Of a stretch of 64,000 nucleotides of DNA, positions 26,614 through 36,002 are shown piece after piece. The position numbers and the translations under genes are program-made. Source of the DNA: Arthrobacter sp. zg-Y769 (GTDB lineage Bacteria > Actinomycetota > Actinomycetes > Actinomycetales > Micrococcaceae); assembly GCF_020907405.1 (NCBI RefSeq), contig NZ_JAJJOE010000017.1, forward strand, positions 46,851-110,850, read 5' to 3'. The number at the start of each line of letters is the position of its first letter. The stretch's first letter is position 1. Under the pieces are notes generated by a model. It did not search any database. It was not told the DNA's origin and was given only the letters and a program-made list of their open reading frames with translations.

Positions 26614-26889
26614 CAGTGTCGCTCCCTTCAGAGCATGACGGCACCTTATTAGGCAATGTTCGCCTACGCAATCGAAGTCGCTCCGGGCCAAGCGGCTAGG
26701 TGGAAACCGGCGGAAAGGCAGGGGTATCCGCCGACGCGAAGGCGCCGCCGCCGGTGCGAATCTGAAGACTCCGATGCAGGCGAAGCTCCGACCCAACCCA
26801 GACCTGGGAACACGGTTTCTGCTGGGGACAGTTTCGAGAACCGCACGAATCCACGACCCGCATAAGACCCAAGAAAGAAGCGCCGAACC
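26614..26889. promoter_or_regulatory. Divergent promoter region of LAL regulator and export-like gene
   Basis: 276 bp with no convincing gene. It must hold the promoters of both flanking genes. I could not pick out a clear palindromic operator by eye. Confidence 0.35.
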
Positions 26890-27474
26890 ATGAACCCCAT
26901 TCAGGAACTGATCATTAACTTCCAGGATCTGGCGGCCCAAGTGCCCGAGATCATCCGGCCCTTCATCGTGATGCTCGCCGGGGCGGTCCCGTTCATCGAG
27001 ACCGAAGGGGCCTCCGTGATCGGCATTCTCGGCGGCCTCCACCCTATCGTTGCCGGTATCGCCGCCGCAGTCGGCAATTTCCTGAGCGTGGTCCTCGTGG
27101 TGCTCTTCACGTCCCGGACCCGCACCGCGGTCACCAACCACAACAGGGGCCGCGTCGCGGCTACTCGCAGCGCCGAGCGTGTCCCGGCCTCCCCGGGTTA
27201 CCAGGGGTCCGCTGCGTTCGAGGAGACGGCGCCGGCCAAGCCCGTATCAAAGGGGCGCCAGCGCTTCATGAAGTGGCTCGTCCGCTTCGGCGTCCCCGGC
27301 GCAAGCATCCTCGGTCCCCTCGCGATCCCGACCCAGTTCACATCCGTGATCCTCATCGCCAGCGGGACCTCCCGTGGCTGGGTGCTGCTCTGGCAAGGTG
27401 TAGCGATCATCATATGGACGACAGTGGCCACAGTGTCGTTCTGGGCCGCCCTCACTTTCGTCGTCGGGGTCTGA
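26890..27474 (+). CDS. Small multidrug export family membrane protein
   Basis: A 194-residue membrane protein resembling the small multi-drug export family, which is weakly characterised. Hydrophobic segments lie at about residues 22-38, 40-70, 130-155 and 165-192. The pattern PFIETEGASVIGILGGL in the first half and PGASILGPLAIPTQF in the second is typical. A 40-residue polar loop joins the halves. The gene is followed 5 nt later by a second membrane protein gene, so they probably form a two-gene operon opposite the LAL regulator. Actual transport activity is unproven. Confidence 0.75.
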   Translation: MNPIQELIINFQDLAAQVPEIIRPFIVMLAGAVPFIETEGASVIGILGGLHPIVAGIAAAVGNFLSVVLVVLFTSRTRTAVTNHNRGRVAATRSAERVPASPGYQGSAAFEETAPAKPVSKGRQRFMKWLVRFGVPGASILGPLAIPTQFTSVILIASGTSRGWVLLWQGVAIIIWTTVATVSFWAALTFVVGV

Positions 27475-27479
27475 GTCAA

Positions 27480-28121
27480 GTGACACCCAAAGAGACGCTG
27501 GAACCCGGGGACGGCCATACGCTTCCGCGCTATCGATGGTGGCAGCTCTTCTCGCGTTCCCTCTTTCATCTGCAGCTCACCGGCGAGGACGGTGCACCGG
27601 AGATCTGGTCCGTAGACGTCCGGCCCGGGGGTGATTCGGACGGCGAAGTGCGCGCGCAGCTCTACCGCAACGGGGTCCACCAGGCCGGCTCAGAGCCCCC
27701 GGCAGTGTTCGCAGTGCCGGGTGGCGCCATCGAGGTCGAGGTCAGCATCTTCGGGCTCAGGCGGTGCCACTATGTGACGCCCGACGGGTCCGAGCGGCAG
27801 CTTCTACCTGATCCTGCCTCGGCCGAAGGGCTGCGCGCCCGACTGGAACGGACCAATCCGGCGCTGAGCCGTGCCGTTGGCATCGTATCGGCCAGCGTAC
27901 TCGTGGTCGCGCTTGTGCTCGGCGTTCCGCAGATCGTCGAGCAGATCATGCAGGTCCCGCCCATCGCGGAGAGCATCGGCACGTTCTCCAGCCCGTTCCA
28001 GCTTCCGGCACCGGCGAACTCAGTGCTGCTGCTGGCAACGCTGGCAGCAAGCACCGAGCGGGCACTCCGGCTGCGCTACAACTGGGTCCTCGACGGCGGG
28101 TTCCTCGAGGGTGGTGATTAG
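27480..28121 (+). CDS. Membrane protein of unknown function
   Basis: A 213-residue protein from a GTG at 27480. I do not recognise a named family. The first 110 residues look like a soluble beta-rich domain (SVDVRPGGDSDGEVRAQLYR). Two hydrophobic helices lie at about 132-155 and 172-190, ending in LRYNWVLDGGFLEGGD. It sits directly after the export-like gene and probably shares its transcript. Confidence 0.65.
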   Translation: MTPKETLEPGDGHTLPRYRWWQLFSRSLFHLQLTGEDGAPEIWSVDVRPGGDSDGEVRAQLYRNGVHQAGSEPPAVFAVPGGAIEVEVSIFGLRRCHYVTPDGSERQLLPDPASAEGLRARLERTNPALSRAVGIVSASVLVVALVLGVPQIVEQIMQVPPIAESIGTFSSPFQLPAPANSVLLLATLAASTERALRLRYNWVLDGGFLEGGD

Positions 28122-28191
28122 GGAATACGGCCGGGCTCTGCGGCCGCCTCGAGCCTCGAGCGCCTCAGCCCGGCGCCCTCGTTAACGACAA

Positions 28192-28223
28192 AAGCCTGAC
28201 GAAACTTGCGTTTCATCAGGCTT
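28192..28223 (-). terminator. Terminator after tRNA-Pro
   Basis: A 14-bp stem with one G-T pair (28192-28205 with 28210-28223), a 4-nt loop and a following TTTT on the minus strand, 5 nt downstream of the tRNA 3' end. Confidence 0.85.
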
Positions 28224-28227
28224 ACCG

Positions 28228-28301
<74 letters not shown>

Positions 28302-28432
28302 CAGTTCTTCCGGAATCCCTCCCGGCTGAACCACCTCAAATACCTTACACCACAACCGGCCGTTCCGCCGCATTGGGGCTCACGCGCCCGGGCCCGGCAG
28401 GTCGAGGGAACCCCAGCCATTACCCGCAAACG

Positions 28433-28484
28433 CGTAAAACCCCGGGCCCGCTCCCCCAAAAGGGACCGGGACCGGGGTTTTACG
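28433..28484 (-). terminator. Terminator after der
   Basis: A long hairpin whose outer arms CGTAAAACCCC and GGGGTTTTACG pair perfectly; the inner part pairs with small mismatches. It lies 9 nt after the der stop codon and closes the parA-scpAB-rluB-tyrA-cmk-der cluster. Confidence 0.8.
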
Positions 28485-28492
28485 CCAAAGAC

Positions 28493-30052
28493 TTAGCGCT
28501 TGCTGGTCTTGCCGCGCTTCTCGCGGACGCGCATGCTGACCTCGATGGGCGTTCCCTCGAAGCCGAAGGTTTCACGCAGCCGGCGGGTGATGAAGCGGCG
28601 GTAGCCGGGATCCAGGAAGCCGGTGGTGAACAGCACGAACTTCGGCGGACGCGAGGAAGCCTGCGTACCGAAGAGGATACGGGGCTGCTTGCCGCCGCGC
28701 ACGGGGTGCGGGTGGGCCGCCACAAGCTCGCCCAGGAACGCGTTGAGCTTTCCGGTGGGGATGCGCTTGTCCCAGTTCTCCAGGGCGGTATCCAGTGCCG
28801 GAACCAGACGGTCCTTGTGCCAGCCGGTCTTGGCGGAGATGTTGACGTGCGGAGCCCATTCAACGTGGGCCAGGTCCCGCTCGATCTCGGTCTTGAGGTA
28901 GCGGCGGCGTTCGTCGTCGAGCAGGTCCCACTTGTTGAAGGCGAGGACCAGCGCGCGGCCGGATTCAATGGCCAGCTGCAGGATGCGGACATCCTGTTCG
29001 CTGAGGACCTCGTCCACCGCCAGGAGCACAACGGCGACCTCGGCCTTTTCGAGGGCAGCCTGGGTACGCAGCGAGGCGTAGAAGTCGGCGCCCTGGGCCA
29101 TGTGCTGGCGGCGGCGGATACCCGCGGTGTCGACGAAGCGCCAGGTGCGGCCGCCGAGCTCGATCATTTCATCCACCGGGTCACGGGTGGTGCCGGCAGT
29201 GTCGTCAACCACTACGCGTTCAGAACCGGCCAGCTTGTTCAGCAGCGAGGACTTGCCCACGTTCGGGCGGCCGATCAGGGCGATACGGCGCGGGCCGCCG
29301 GAGCGGTCCAGTCCGCCGTACGCGGAATACTCCGGCAGCACATCCAGGACGGCGTCGAGCATGTCGCCCGTGCCGCGGCCGTGCAGGGCCGAAACCGGGT
29401 ACGGCTCACCGAAGCCCAGGCCCCAGAGGGCGGAGGCGTCGGCTTCATTCTGGATGTCGTCCACCTTGTTGGCGACGACGACGACGGGCTTGCCCTTGCC
29501 GCGCAGCATCCGCACCACGGCTTCATCCGTTGCGGTGATGCCGACGGTCGCGTCGACAACCAGCATGACGGCGTCGGCGTGGTCGACGGCGATCTCGGCC
29601 TGGTCGGCAACCCGGCGGTGGATACCGCGGGCGTCGTGTTCCCAGCCGCCGGTGTCCACCAGGGTGAAGTTCACGCCGTTCCAGGTCGCAGGGTAGGACA
29701 CCCGGTCACGGGTCACGCCGGGAGTATCCTCAACGACTGCCTCGCGGCGGCCGAGGATACGGTTCACCAGGGTGGACTTGCCCACGTTCGGGCGGCCCAC
29801 AATGGCGACCACCGGATCCTGGCGCAGCGGTGCGTCTTCGTCGTACTCTTCGAAGCCGCCGGCGAGCAGCGCGGCGTCTTCTTCGTCAAGTTCATAGTCG
29901 TCGAGGCCGGCGCGGAGGGAACGGGCGCGGACATCAGCCTCGTCGTCGTCCATTGCCTCCAGGCGCTCGTCGATGGAGTCTACTCCGGACGGGATGTACT
30001 CGTCCGTGGTCCCGTCACCGGCGGTGTCGTCGTTGAGAGGTTTTCCGTTCAT
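28493..30052 (-). CDS. der: Ribosome biogenesis GTPase Der (EngA)
   Basis: An essential double GTPase that helps 50S subunit maturation. Two G domains are present. The first has [12 protein letters not shown] near residue 88 and DTPGVTRDR; the second has [14 protein letters not shown] and [11 protein letters not shown]-terminal KH-like domain ends [12 protein letters not shown]. The first 80 residues form a very acidic extension (for example [10 protein letters not shown]), common in actinobacterial Der. The ATG at 30052 is chosen because the longer frame lacks coding character. Cotranscription with cmk is likely despite a 170-nt gap. Confidence 0.96.
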   Translation of the reverse strand: MNGKPLNDDTAGDGTTDEYIPSGVDSIDERLEAMDDDEADVRARSLRAGLDDYELDEEDAALLAGGFEEYDEDAPLRQDPVVAIVGRPNVGKSTLVNRILGRREAVVEDTPGVTRDRVSYPATWNGVNFTLVDTGGWEHDARGIHRRVADQAEIAVDHADAVMLVVDATVGITATDEAVVRMLRGKGKPVVVVANKVDDIQNEADASALWGLGFGEPYPVSALHGRGTGDMLDAVLDVLPEYSAYGGLDRSGGPRRIALIGRPNVGKSSLLNKLAGSERVVVDDTAGTTRDPVDEMIELGGRTWRFVDTAGIRRRQHMAQGADFYASLRTQAALEKAEVAVVLLAVDEVLSEQDVRILQLAIESGRALVLAFNKWDLLDDERRRYLKTEIERDLAHVEWAPHVNISAKTGWHKDRLVPALDTALENWDKRIPTGKLNAFLGELVAAHPHPVRGGKQPRILFGTQASSRPPKFVLFTTGFLDPGYRRFITRRLRETFGFEGTPIEVSMRVREKRGKTSKR

Positions 30053-30222
30053 TGAATTGCTTTCTTTCCGTTGAGGTCTGCAGCACTGCGTACAGGCCGT
30101 CGCCGGACGTTCAGCCCGGTAAGTGTGAGGGAGGATTTCAGCGGCGTTTCCGTCGGAACTCCTCCTCCCATTGAAACACGGGCGGGTGCCCGTAGTTGGT
30201 GCCGGGTCCTCCGGCAAGGGAG

Positions 30223-30924
30223 CTAGTGGGTGCTGCTGAAAACCACGTCGAGTACGGCTGAGACCGTCTCTTCGAAATCGAGATCGGAAGAATCGACGGT
30301 GACGACGCCGTCAGCGGCCTGCTGGAAATCCACCACGGTGGAGTCCTTCGCATCGCGGACGAGGACCTGTTCCTTCAGGGCCGCAGCTGTCTGCGTGCCG
30401 CCGAGCTGGATTCCGCGGCGGCGCAGCCGGGCCTCCTCGCTGGCGGTGAGCAGGATCCGCACCTCGGCGTGCGGGGCCACCACGGTGGTGATGTCCCTGC
30501 CTTCGGCGACGATCCGCAGGCCTGATTCCCGAATCAGCTGCTGCTGGCGGCGAACCAGTTCCGCACGGGCGCCCAGTGTCGTGGCGACGGCGCTGACTGA
30601 AGAGGACACGACGGGTTCGCGGATGGCGGCGGTGACATCCCGGCCTGAGACCCGTACCCATTCCTCGTCCGGAGACAGGCTCAGGGCGATGTCGGCGTTC
30701 TCCGCGGCAGCCTCAACAGCCACGGAATCCGCCAGGTCAATGCCGGCCTCCATGCAGGAGAGCGTGACTGCCCGGTACATGGCACCGGTGTCGAGGTACG
30801 CGGCATGCAGGCGGCGGGCTACTTCCCGGCTGATGCTGGACTTGCCCGAGCCGGACGGCCCGTCGATGGCCACAACCAGCGGCTTGCCCTGCCGGAACTG
30901 GGCCGGATCCACGTTAGAACTCAC
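30223..30924 (-). CDS. cmk: Cytidylate kinase
   Basis: It phosphorylates CMP and dCMP using ATP. The P-loop [16 protein letters not shown] is near residue 20. The CMP-binding part [13 protein letters not shown] and the family motif EGRDITTVV are present. The GTG at 30924 overlaps the tyrA stop as GTGA and follows GGAAGG by about 7 nt; an ATG five codons upstream at 30939 is an alternative. The cmk-der pairing is conserved in actinobacteria. Confidence 0.95.
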   Translation of the reverse strand: MSSNVDPAQFRQGKPLVVAIDGPSGSGKSSISREVARRLHAAYLDTGAMYRAVTLSCMEAGIDLADSVAVEAAAENADIALSLSPDEEWVRVSGRDVTAAIREPVVSSSVSAVATTLGARAELVRRQQQLIRESGLRIVAEGRDITTVVAPHAEVRILLTASEEARLRRRGIQLGGTQTAAALKEQVLVRDAKDSTVVDFQQAADGVVTVDSSDLDFEETVSAVLDVVFSSTH

Positions 30925-32030
30925 TGCACTACCTTCCACCCGCGGGCGCTTAATTCAGAAACAAGGTCATTCACCCGGCCGGGGAGGACGGAGATTTCCG
31001 CCCGTCCCACCTGCCGGCCGGAGGCGTGCTCCAACCGCAGGTCTTCCAGGTTCACCCCGATCTCACCGATTTCGGTGAGCAGCCGGGCGATCTGGCCGGG
31101 CGTGTCATCCACCAGCACGGTGAAGGACACAAAGGTCTGTGCCGGTCCGCCGTGCTTGCCCGGAATGCGGGCCTGCCCGGCGTTTCCTTCGGCGATCAGC
31201 TGCGCCATGTCCAGGCGTGCACCGTCAGCGACCGGGTCCTCAAGCGTGCGGATCAGCCGGTTCAGGTCCTCGCGGACTCCGTGCAGGATCGGCACCAGCC
31301 GACCCGCGTTTCCGCTCAGGATCTGCACCCAGAGATTCGGATCGCTGGCGGCAATCCGGGTCACGTCCCGCAGGCCGTTCCCGGCCAGCGCAAGGGACTG
31401 CGAAGGGGTTTCCTGCAGCCGGCTCGCCACCAGCGAGGCCATGACCTGCGGCAGGTGCGAGGTCAGCGCCACGGACGCGTCGTGTTCCTCGGCGGACATC
31501 CGGGACACCACTGCACCGAGGTCGAATGCGAGGGCCTCGGCACGGCGCACTGCTTCCGGTGCTGCTTCCTGCGGCGGGCAGATCACCCAGGGCATCCCGT
31601 TGAACAGTTCCGCCCGCGCAGCCACCGGCCCGGATTTCTCCCGCCCTGCCATCGGGTGGGTGCCCACGTAGCGGCTGAGGTCGGCGTCGAACCCGCGCAG
31701 GTCCGCCAGGACCGCGGACTTGACGCTGGCGATATCGACGACGACGGCGGCCGGCCAGTCCTTGAGCGCTGCAGCAACCAGGGAAGCGGTGACGTCCGGC
31801 GGTGCGGCAACGACCACGAGTGCCGGCTCGAGGCCTTCACGGTCAGCGCTCAGCAGCCGTCCGGCGCCGATGTCGCGGGCCACGGCCTCCGTCGAGGGAG
31901 ACAGGTCCGAGAGCACCACATCGAAACCCCGGGCACGGAGCCCGAGGCCGATGCTGGTGCCCAGCAGACCCGTGCCGATAATCAGCACGGATCCGGACAG
32001 GTGGGTACCCCCGTCAGCGGCAGCGGCCAT
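30921..32030 (-). CDS. tyrA: Prephenate dehydrogenase
   Basis: It makes 4-hydroxyphenylpyruvate from prephenate for tyrosine synthesis. The NAD-binding motif IIGTGLLGTSIGLGLR begins near residue 17, and the catalytic-region histidine is in YVGTHPMAGREKSG. The C-terminal 80 residues form an ACT domain (FTVLVDDTPGQIARLLTEIG), likely the site of amino-acid feedback. It lies between rluB (3 nt upstream) and cmk (4-nt overlap), so the three are co-translated. It complements aroG at the left end of the window in aromatic synthesis. Confidence 0.94.
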   Translation of the reverse strand: MAAAADGGTHLSGSVLIIGTGLLGTSIGLGLRARGFDVVLSDLSPSTEAVARDIGAGRLLSADREGLEPALVVVAAPPDVTASLVAAALKDWPAAVVVDIASVKSAVLADLRGFDADLSRYVGTHPMAGREKSGPVAARAELFNGMPWVICPPQEAAPEAVRRAEALAFDLGAVVSRMSAEEHDASVALTSHLPQVMASLVASRLQETPSQSLALAGNGLRDVTRIAASDPNLWVQILSGNAGRLVPILHGVREDLNRLIRTLEDPVADGARLDMAQLIAEGNAGQARIPGKHGGPAQTFVSFTVLVDDTPGQIARLLTEIGEIGVNLEDLRLEHASGRQVGRAEISVLPGRVNDLVSELSARGWKVVQ

Positions 32031-32033
32031 TGG

Positions 32034-33272
32034 CTACAGTCCTACGGAGGCGAGCAGGTGTCCTACTTCGCCGCGGCCCAGGACGCGGATGCTGCCCTGG
32101 CGCTGGTCGCCCAGGCGGATCGGGCCGATCTGGGTGCGTACGAGGCGTTCCACCGGGTGTCCGACGGCGTCGAACAGGCGGCGGACAATGCGGTTGCGGC
32201 CCGAGTGCAGGACTACCTCGACCAGGAGGTGTCCCGGGGTGGAGTCGACCAGTTTGAAGGAATCAACCTTCTGGAAGCCGTCTTCAAGTTCAATGCCTTC
32301 ACGCATCTTCGCACCGATGCCCTGGCTCATGGGTCCGCGGACCTGCACGAGGTAGGTCTTGGGCACTTCGTAGGAGGGGTGCGTCAGCCGGTTGGTCAGC
32401 TCGCCGTCATTGGTCAGCAGCAGCAGGCCCTCGGTTTCGTTGTCCAGCCGGCCAACGTGGAACAAACGCTCGTTCTTGCTGGTGGCCTTGAGGTAGTCGC
32501 TGATGCAGGGGCGGCCTTCGGGATCCTCCATGGTGGAGATGACGCCGCGCGGTTTGTTGAAGACGTAGTACTTCTGGGTTTCATCCAGCTGCAGGCGCAT
32601 GCCGTCCACGTGGATGGCCACCGTTGCCGGGTCGACGCGGACGCCGAGCTCGGTGACGACCTCGCCGTCGACCTCAACGCGTCCTGCGGCGATCATTTCC
32701 TCGCACACGCGGCGGGAGGCAACGCCGGCGCCGGCCATGACCTTCTGCAGGCGGATGCCTCCGGGGTTGTGCTGTTCGGAGATCACCGGGGCCGCGGGAC
32801 GGCGGGTGGTTGACCGGCGCACGGGGCCCAGGTTCTGGCCGAAGCGCTCACCGCGGAAAGCACGGTCGCCGCTCTTGCGCTGGCCCTGCTGCGGGCCGCC
32901 GAACTTGCCGGCACCGGTCTTGGAGCCGCCGAACTTGCCGGCTCCGGACTTGAAACCGCCCGTCTTGGGTGCACCGGACCGAGGTGCGTCTGTCCGGCCG
33001 GCACCGGCCTGAGCGGGCTTGCCCGTGCTGGAGCCAAATGCCTTCACAGCGTCGGACTTGAACTTTTCGGGACGGGCGGCCTCGGGGCTGACACTCCGGT
33101 AACCGTTGGCGCGGTCTTCACCGGGCTTCAGGCCCGATGCCGAGCGGGGGCCGCCGGTGCGGTTGGAGGAGGGCTTGGAGCCCCTTCCCTTGCCGCCGGT
33201 GGGGCCACCGGCACTGCGTCCGCCGCCGCGCGGGGTATTGCGGCCGGATCCGGAACGGGGTGCTGGTGTCAT
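32034..33272 (-). CDS. rluB: 23S rRNA pseudouridine synthase RluB-like, with long basic extension
   Basis: It isomerises uridine in 23S rRNA. The first 165 residues are low-complexity and rich in Gly, Arg, Lys, Ser and Pro, with copies of KTGAGKFGG-like blocks. An S4 RNA-binding domain follows (IRLQKVMAGAGVASRRVCEE), then the synthase domain with the catalytic Asp in GRLDNETEGLLLLTNDG. Bacterial RluB is usually about 250-300 residues, so the extension is notable though frequent in actinobacteria. It starts 24 nt after the scpB stop. Confidence 0.93.
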   Translation of the reverse strand: MTPAPRSGSGRNTPRGGGRSAGGPTGGKGRGSKPSSNRTGGPRSASGLKPGEDRANGYRSVSPEAARPEKFKSDAVKAFGSSTGKPAQAGAGRTDAPRSGAPKTGGFKSGAGKFGGSKTGAGKFGGPQQGQRKSGDRAFRGERFGQNLGPVRRSTTRRPAAPVISEQHNPGGIRLQKVMAGAGVASRRVCEEMIAAGRVEVDGEVVTELGVRVDPATVAIHVDGMRLQLDETQKYYVFNKPRGVISTMEDPEGRPCISDYLKATSKNERLFHVGRLDNETEGLLLLTNDGELTNRLTHPSYEVPKTYLVQVRGPMSQGIGAKMREGIELEDGFQKVDSFKLVDSTPGHLLVEVVLHSGRNRIVRRLFDAVGHPVERLVRTQIGPIRLGDQRQGSIRVLGRGEVGHLLASVGL

Positions 33273-33296
33273 GAGTAAGTCCTTTGGGTGTAGCGG

Positions 33297-33932
33297 TTAA
33301 TAAGTAGTGTCTTCATATTCGGCCAGGTTTTCCAGCCCGGGCAGGTGCGGTGCAATCTGCGGAAGTTCGTCGAGGCTGCCCAGACCAAGCCGTTCCAGAA
33401 AGTACGGCGTTGTCCCGTACAGCAGCGAACCGGTTTCCGGTTCGGTGCCGGCGTCGACGATCAATCCACGCTGAACCAGCGTGCGGACCACCGAATCGAC
33501 GTTTACTCCCCGGATCGCGGAGACCCGGGCCCGGGAGACGGGCTGCCGATAGGCAATCACCGCCAGTGTTTCCAGTGCGGCCTGCGACAGCCGGGCACTC
33601 TGGCCTTCCAGTACAAACTTCGACACAACGGGCGCATAGTCAGCGCGGGAAAAAATCCGCCATCCGCCTGCAACGTCGCGGAGTTCAAAACCACGCGGTG
33701 CGCCCTCGGGTCCATCCCCAGTATAACCGTCATACTCCTGCTGCAGTTCCGTGAGGGCGGCGAGCACTTCCGTCTCCGGCACTCCGATCACCGAGGCCAG
33801 CAGTGCGGGGGCCGCGGGTTCATCCACCACCATCAGCACTGCCTCCACGGCAGCCTTCACGCCGCCGGGCAATACCGCAGCGTCTCCGTCGCTTTCCGCG
33901 GGAATCCTCCCGGCGCCAAAATCCGCCGTCAT
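33297..33932 (-). CDS. scpB: Segregation and condensation protein ScpB
   Basis: Kleisin-associated winged-helix partner of the SMC complex that compacts chromosomes. It has 211 residues. The family signature LAVIAYRQPVSRARVSAIRG is near residue 124, and LYGTTPYFLERLGL lies near the end. It overlaps scpA by 4 nt (ATGA), as usual for this pair. Confidence 0.95.
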   Translation of the reverse strand: MTADFGAGRIPAESDGDAAVLPGGVKAAVEAVLMVVDEPAAPALLASVIGVPETEVLAALTELQQEYDGYTGDGPEGAPRGFELRDVAGGWRIFSRADYAPVVSKFVLEGQSARLSQAALETLAVIAYRQPVSRARVSAIRGVNVDSVVRTLVQRGLIVDAGTEPETGSLLYGTTPYFLERLGLGSLDELPQIAPHLPGLENLAEYEDTTY

Positions 33933-34846
33933 GGCTGGTCCCCTTCCAGGTCTGTGTGGTCAGCTGCTGCGCCGTCGGTGCCACCGGGGTCCCGGCCGTA
34001 TTCATCCACCCCGGCGGCGAACCCTGCTGCCGGATCCGTTTCGCTGGTCCAGGTGATGAGCAGCTCCCCCAGCGGGGTCTCCTGCTCAAAGCCGACGGCT
34101 CCGTCGCGGAACATTTCCAGCAGCGCCAGGAACCGGGCCACCGCCACCGGCCCGTCGGCGTCGGACACCAGGGCCGCGAACGTGGCCGCACCGTTCTGGG
34201 CGAGCCGTTCGGCGAGGATCAGTGCCTGCTCCCGGACGCTGGTCTTGGGTGCGTGCAGGTGTTCCAGCCCCACGGTCGGGGGCAGCTCGTCACGCGGCTG
34301 CAGGGCGCGGGCAGCGAGGTCCGCCAACTGCTGCGGAGTGGTGCGCCAGATCAGTTCCGGGAGCATTGCGGCAAAGTGCGGGTCCAGGGTGACCTGCCTC
34401 GGGAAGCGCCGCGCTTCGTCGGTGAGCCGCTCCCCCATCAGGGCGGCCATTTCCCGGAACGCCTTGTACTGCAGCAGCCGGGCGAACAGCAGGTCCCGCG
34501 CCTCGAGCAGGGCAACGTCTTCCTCGTCATCAACATCGCCGGCCGGAAGCAGCCGGGCGGCCTTGAGGTCCAGGAGGGTGGCGGCAATGACCAGGAATTC
34601 GCTGGCCTCGTCGAGTGCCACTTCGGGGCCGGTGCCGAAGAGCTCCCGGATGTAGCCCAGGAACTCATCGGTGACGGTTGCAAGGGCGATCTCGGTGATG
34701 TCCAGCTCGTGCTTGGAAATCAGTCCCAGCAGGACATCGAAGGGCCCCGTGAAGTTCGTCAGGCGGACCGCGAAGCCGGCACGCGGCACTGCATCCGCCG
34801 GCACCGGCACCGGGGGCACCGGCTTAGGGTGCGCCGCCGCGGGCAA
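33929..34846 (-). CDS. scpA: Segregation and condensation protein ScpA
   Basis: The kleisin subunit that bridges the SMC heads. The N-terminal domain contains FTGPFDVLLGLISKHELDI, the middle has SEFLVIAATLLDLKAARLL, and the C-terminal winged helix ends near LLITWTSETDP. The start is uncertain: a TTG at 34846 overlaps parA by 23 nt, and several in-frame GTG codons just after the parA stop, for example at 34819, are equally possible. The conserved domain begins at AGFAVRLTNF. Confidence 0.94.
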   Translation of the reverse strand: MPAAAHPKPVPPVPVPADAVPRAGFAVRLTNFTGPFDVLLGLISKHELDITEIALATVTDEFLGYIRELFGTGPEVALDEASEFLVIAATLLDLKAARLLPAGDVDDEEDVALLEARDLLFARLLQYKAFREMAALMGERLTDEARRFPRQVTLDPHFAAMLPELIWRTTPQQLADLAARALQPRDELPPTVGLEHLHAPKTSVREQALILAERLAQNGAATFAALVSDADGPVAVARFLALLEMFRDGAVGFEQETPLGELLITWTSETDPAAGFAAGVDEYGRDPGGTDGAAADHTDLEGDQP

Positions 34847-35723
34847 TCAGTTCCTTGGCGAGACGGCGGTAGGAGTCGGCGCCCGGGTGGTTCCCGGCGT
34901 ACGAGGTGATCGGCTCGGCCGCAACGGTGGCGTCGGCGAACTTGATGGTCCGCTTGATAACCGTTTCGAAGACCTTGTCCCCGAAGGCTTCCACCAGGCG
35001 GGAAATGACTTCGCGGCTGTGCAGGGTCCGGGCGTCATACATGGTCGCCAGGACACCGTCCACCTGCAGGCCGGGGTTGAGCCGGTCCTGGACCTTCTCG
35101 ATGGTCTCCACCAGCAGGGCCACCGCACGCAGGGCAAAGAATTCGCAGATCAGCGGGATAATCACGCCGTGTGCAGCGGTCAGGGCGTTGACGGTCAGCA
35201 GGCCCAGGGACGGCTGGCAGTCGATGAGGATGACGTCGTAGTCATCCGAGACCCGGCGCAGGGCACGTTCGAGCACCTGCTCGCGCGCCACCTCGTTTAC
35301 GAGCTGCACCTCGGCTGCGGAAAGGTCGATGTTGGCCGGCAGCAGGTGGATGTTCTCGACGGAGGTTTCGTGGATCGCCTCGCGGATATCCACCTTCCGG
35401 TCCATCAGCACGTTGTAGACCGTGAGGTCCAGTTCATGCGGGTTTGCACCCATTCCGGCGGACAGGGCACCCTGCGGATCGAAGTCCACCAGCAGTACGC
35501 GGCGTCCGGCTTCCGCGAGGGCGGCGCCGAGGTTGATGGTGGAGGTGGTCTTGCCGACCCCGCCCTTCTGGTTCACCATCGCAATGATCCGGGCAGGACC
35601 ATGCGAGGTGAGGACGGGAGGCTCCGGGAACACCGTCAGAGGGCGTCCGGTAGGGCCCATCGCCGTTTCGGTTGCGTCCTGCAGAGTTGATGAACTCTGA
35701 TCGCTGCTCACGTATAAATCCAC
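34824..35723 (-). CDS. ParA-family ATPase (Soj-like) of the scpAB cluster
   Basis: A 299-residue ParA-type ATPase. The deviant Walker A VNQKGGVGKTTST is near residue 50, VDFDPQGALSAGMG gives A', and VILIDCQPSLGLLTVNAL is Walker B. It starts at GTG 35723, or possibly GTG 35711. It matches by position mycobacterial Rv1708, which precedes scpA. No parB is adjacent, so it is probably distinct from the origin-proximal parAB system. It is the first gene of a seven-gene minus-strand cluster. Confidence 0.9.
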   Translation of the reverse strand: MDLYVSSDQSSSTLQDATETAMGPTGRPLTVFPEPPVLTSHGPARIIAMVNQKGGVGKTTSTINLGAALAEAGRRVLLVDFDPQGALSAGMGANPHELDLTVYNVLMDRKVDIREAIHETSVENIHLLPANIDLSAAEVQLVNEVAREQVLERALRRVSDDYDVILIDCQPSLGLLTVNALTAAHGVIIPLICEFFALRAVALLVETIEKVQDRLNPGLQVDGVLATMYDARTLHSREVISRLVEAFGDKVFETVIKRTIKFADATVAAEPITSYAGNHPGADSYRRLAKELIARGGAP

Positions 35724-36002
35724 GCTTCCGTATCTAGCTTTGCTGCGGGCTGTCTTGTCAAGGTTACAGCCGCGCCACGGCCATCCGGCGAATCAGGGCC
35801 GCGACGACCGGCGAGCCTTGACGCTCAAGTTGAACTCGAACCTTTCAGCCGGACCGTGGCATGCAGGTGCATGCGTGCCAGCGGCGGCAGACCGCTTAAC
35901 GCTGAGAACGCGCCCCTCCCCGGAATTATCCGAGGCGGGGCGCGTTCCGTGGTCCTGCCCGATCCTGCCGTTTCTGCAGTGCGGGACCTTGGTGCGAGGC
36001 GG
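35724..36002. other. Gap holding the parA promoter and the dctA terminator
   Basis: 279 bp without a gene. The part next to 35723 must hold the promoter for the parA-scpAB cluster. The part next to 36003 holds the terminator described below. This gap is the left junction of the inserted catabolic block. Confidence 0.45.
35906..35947 (-). terminator. Terminator after dctA
   Basis: An 11-bp perfect stem, GAACGCGCCCC at 35906-35916 with GGGGCGCGTTC at 35937-35947, 56 nt past the dctA stop codon. The T-tract is weak. Confidence 0.65.
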
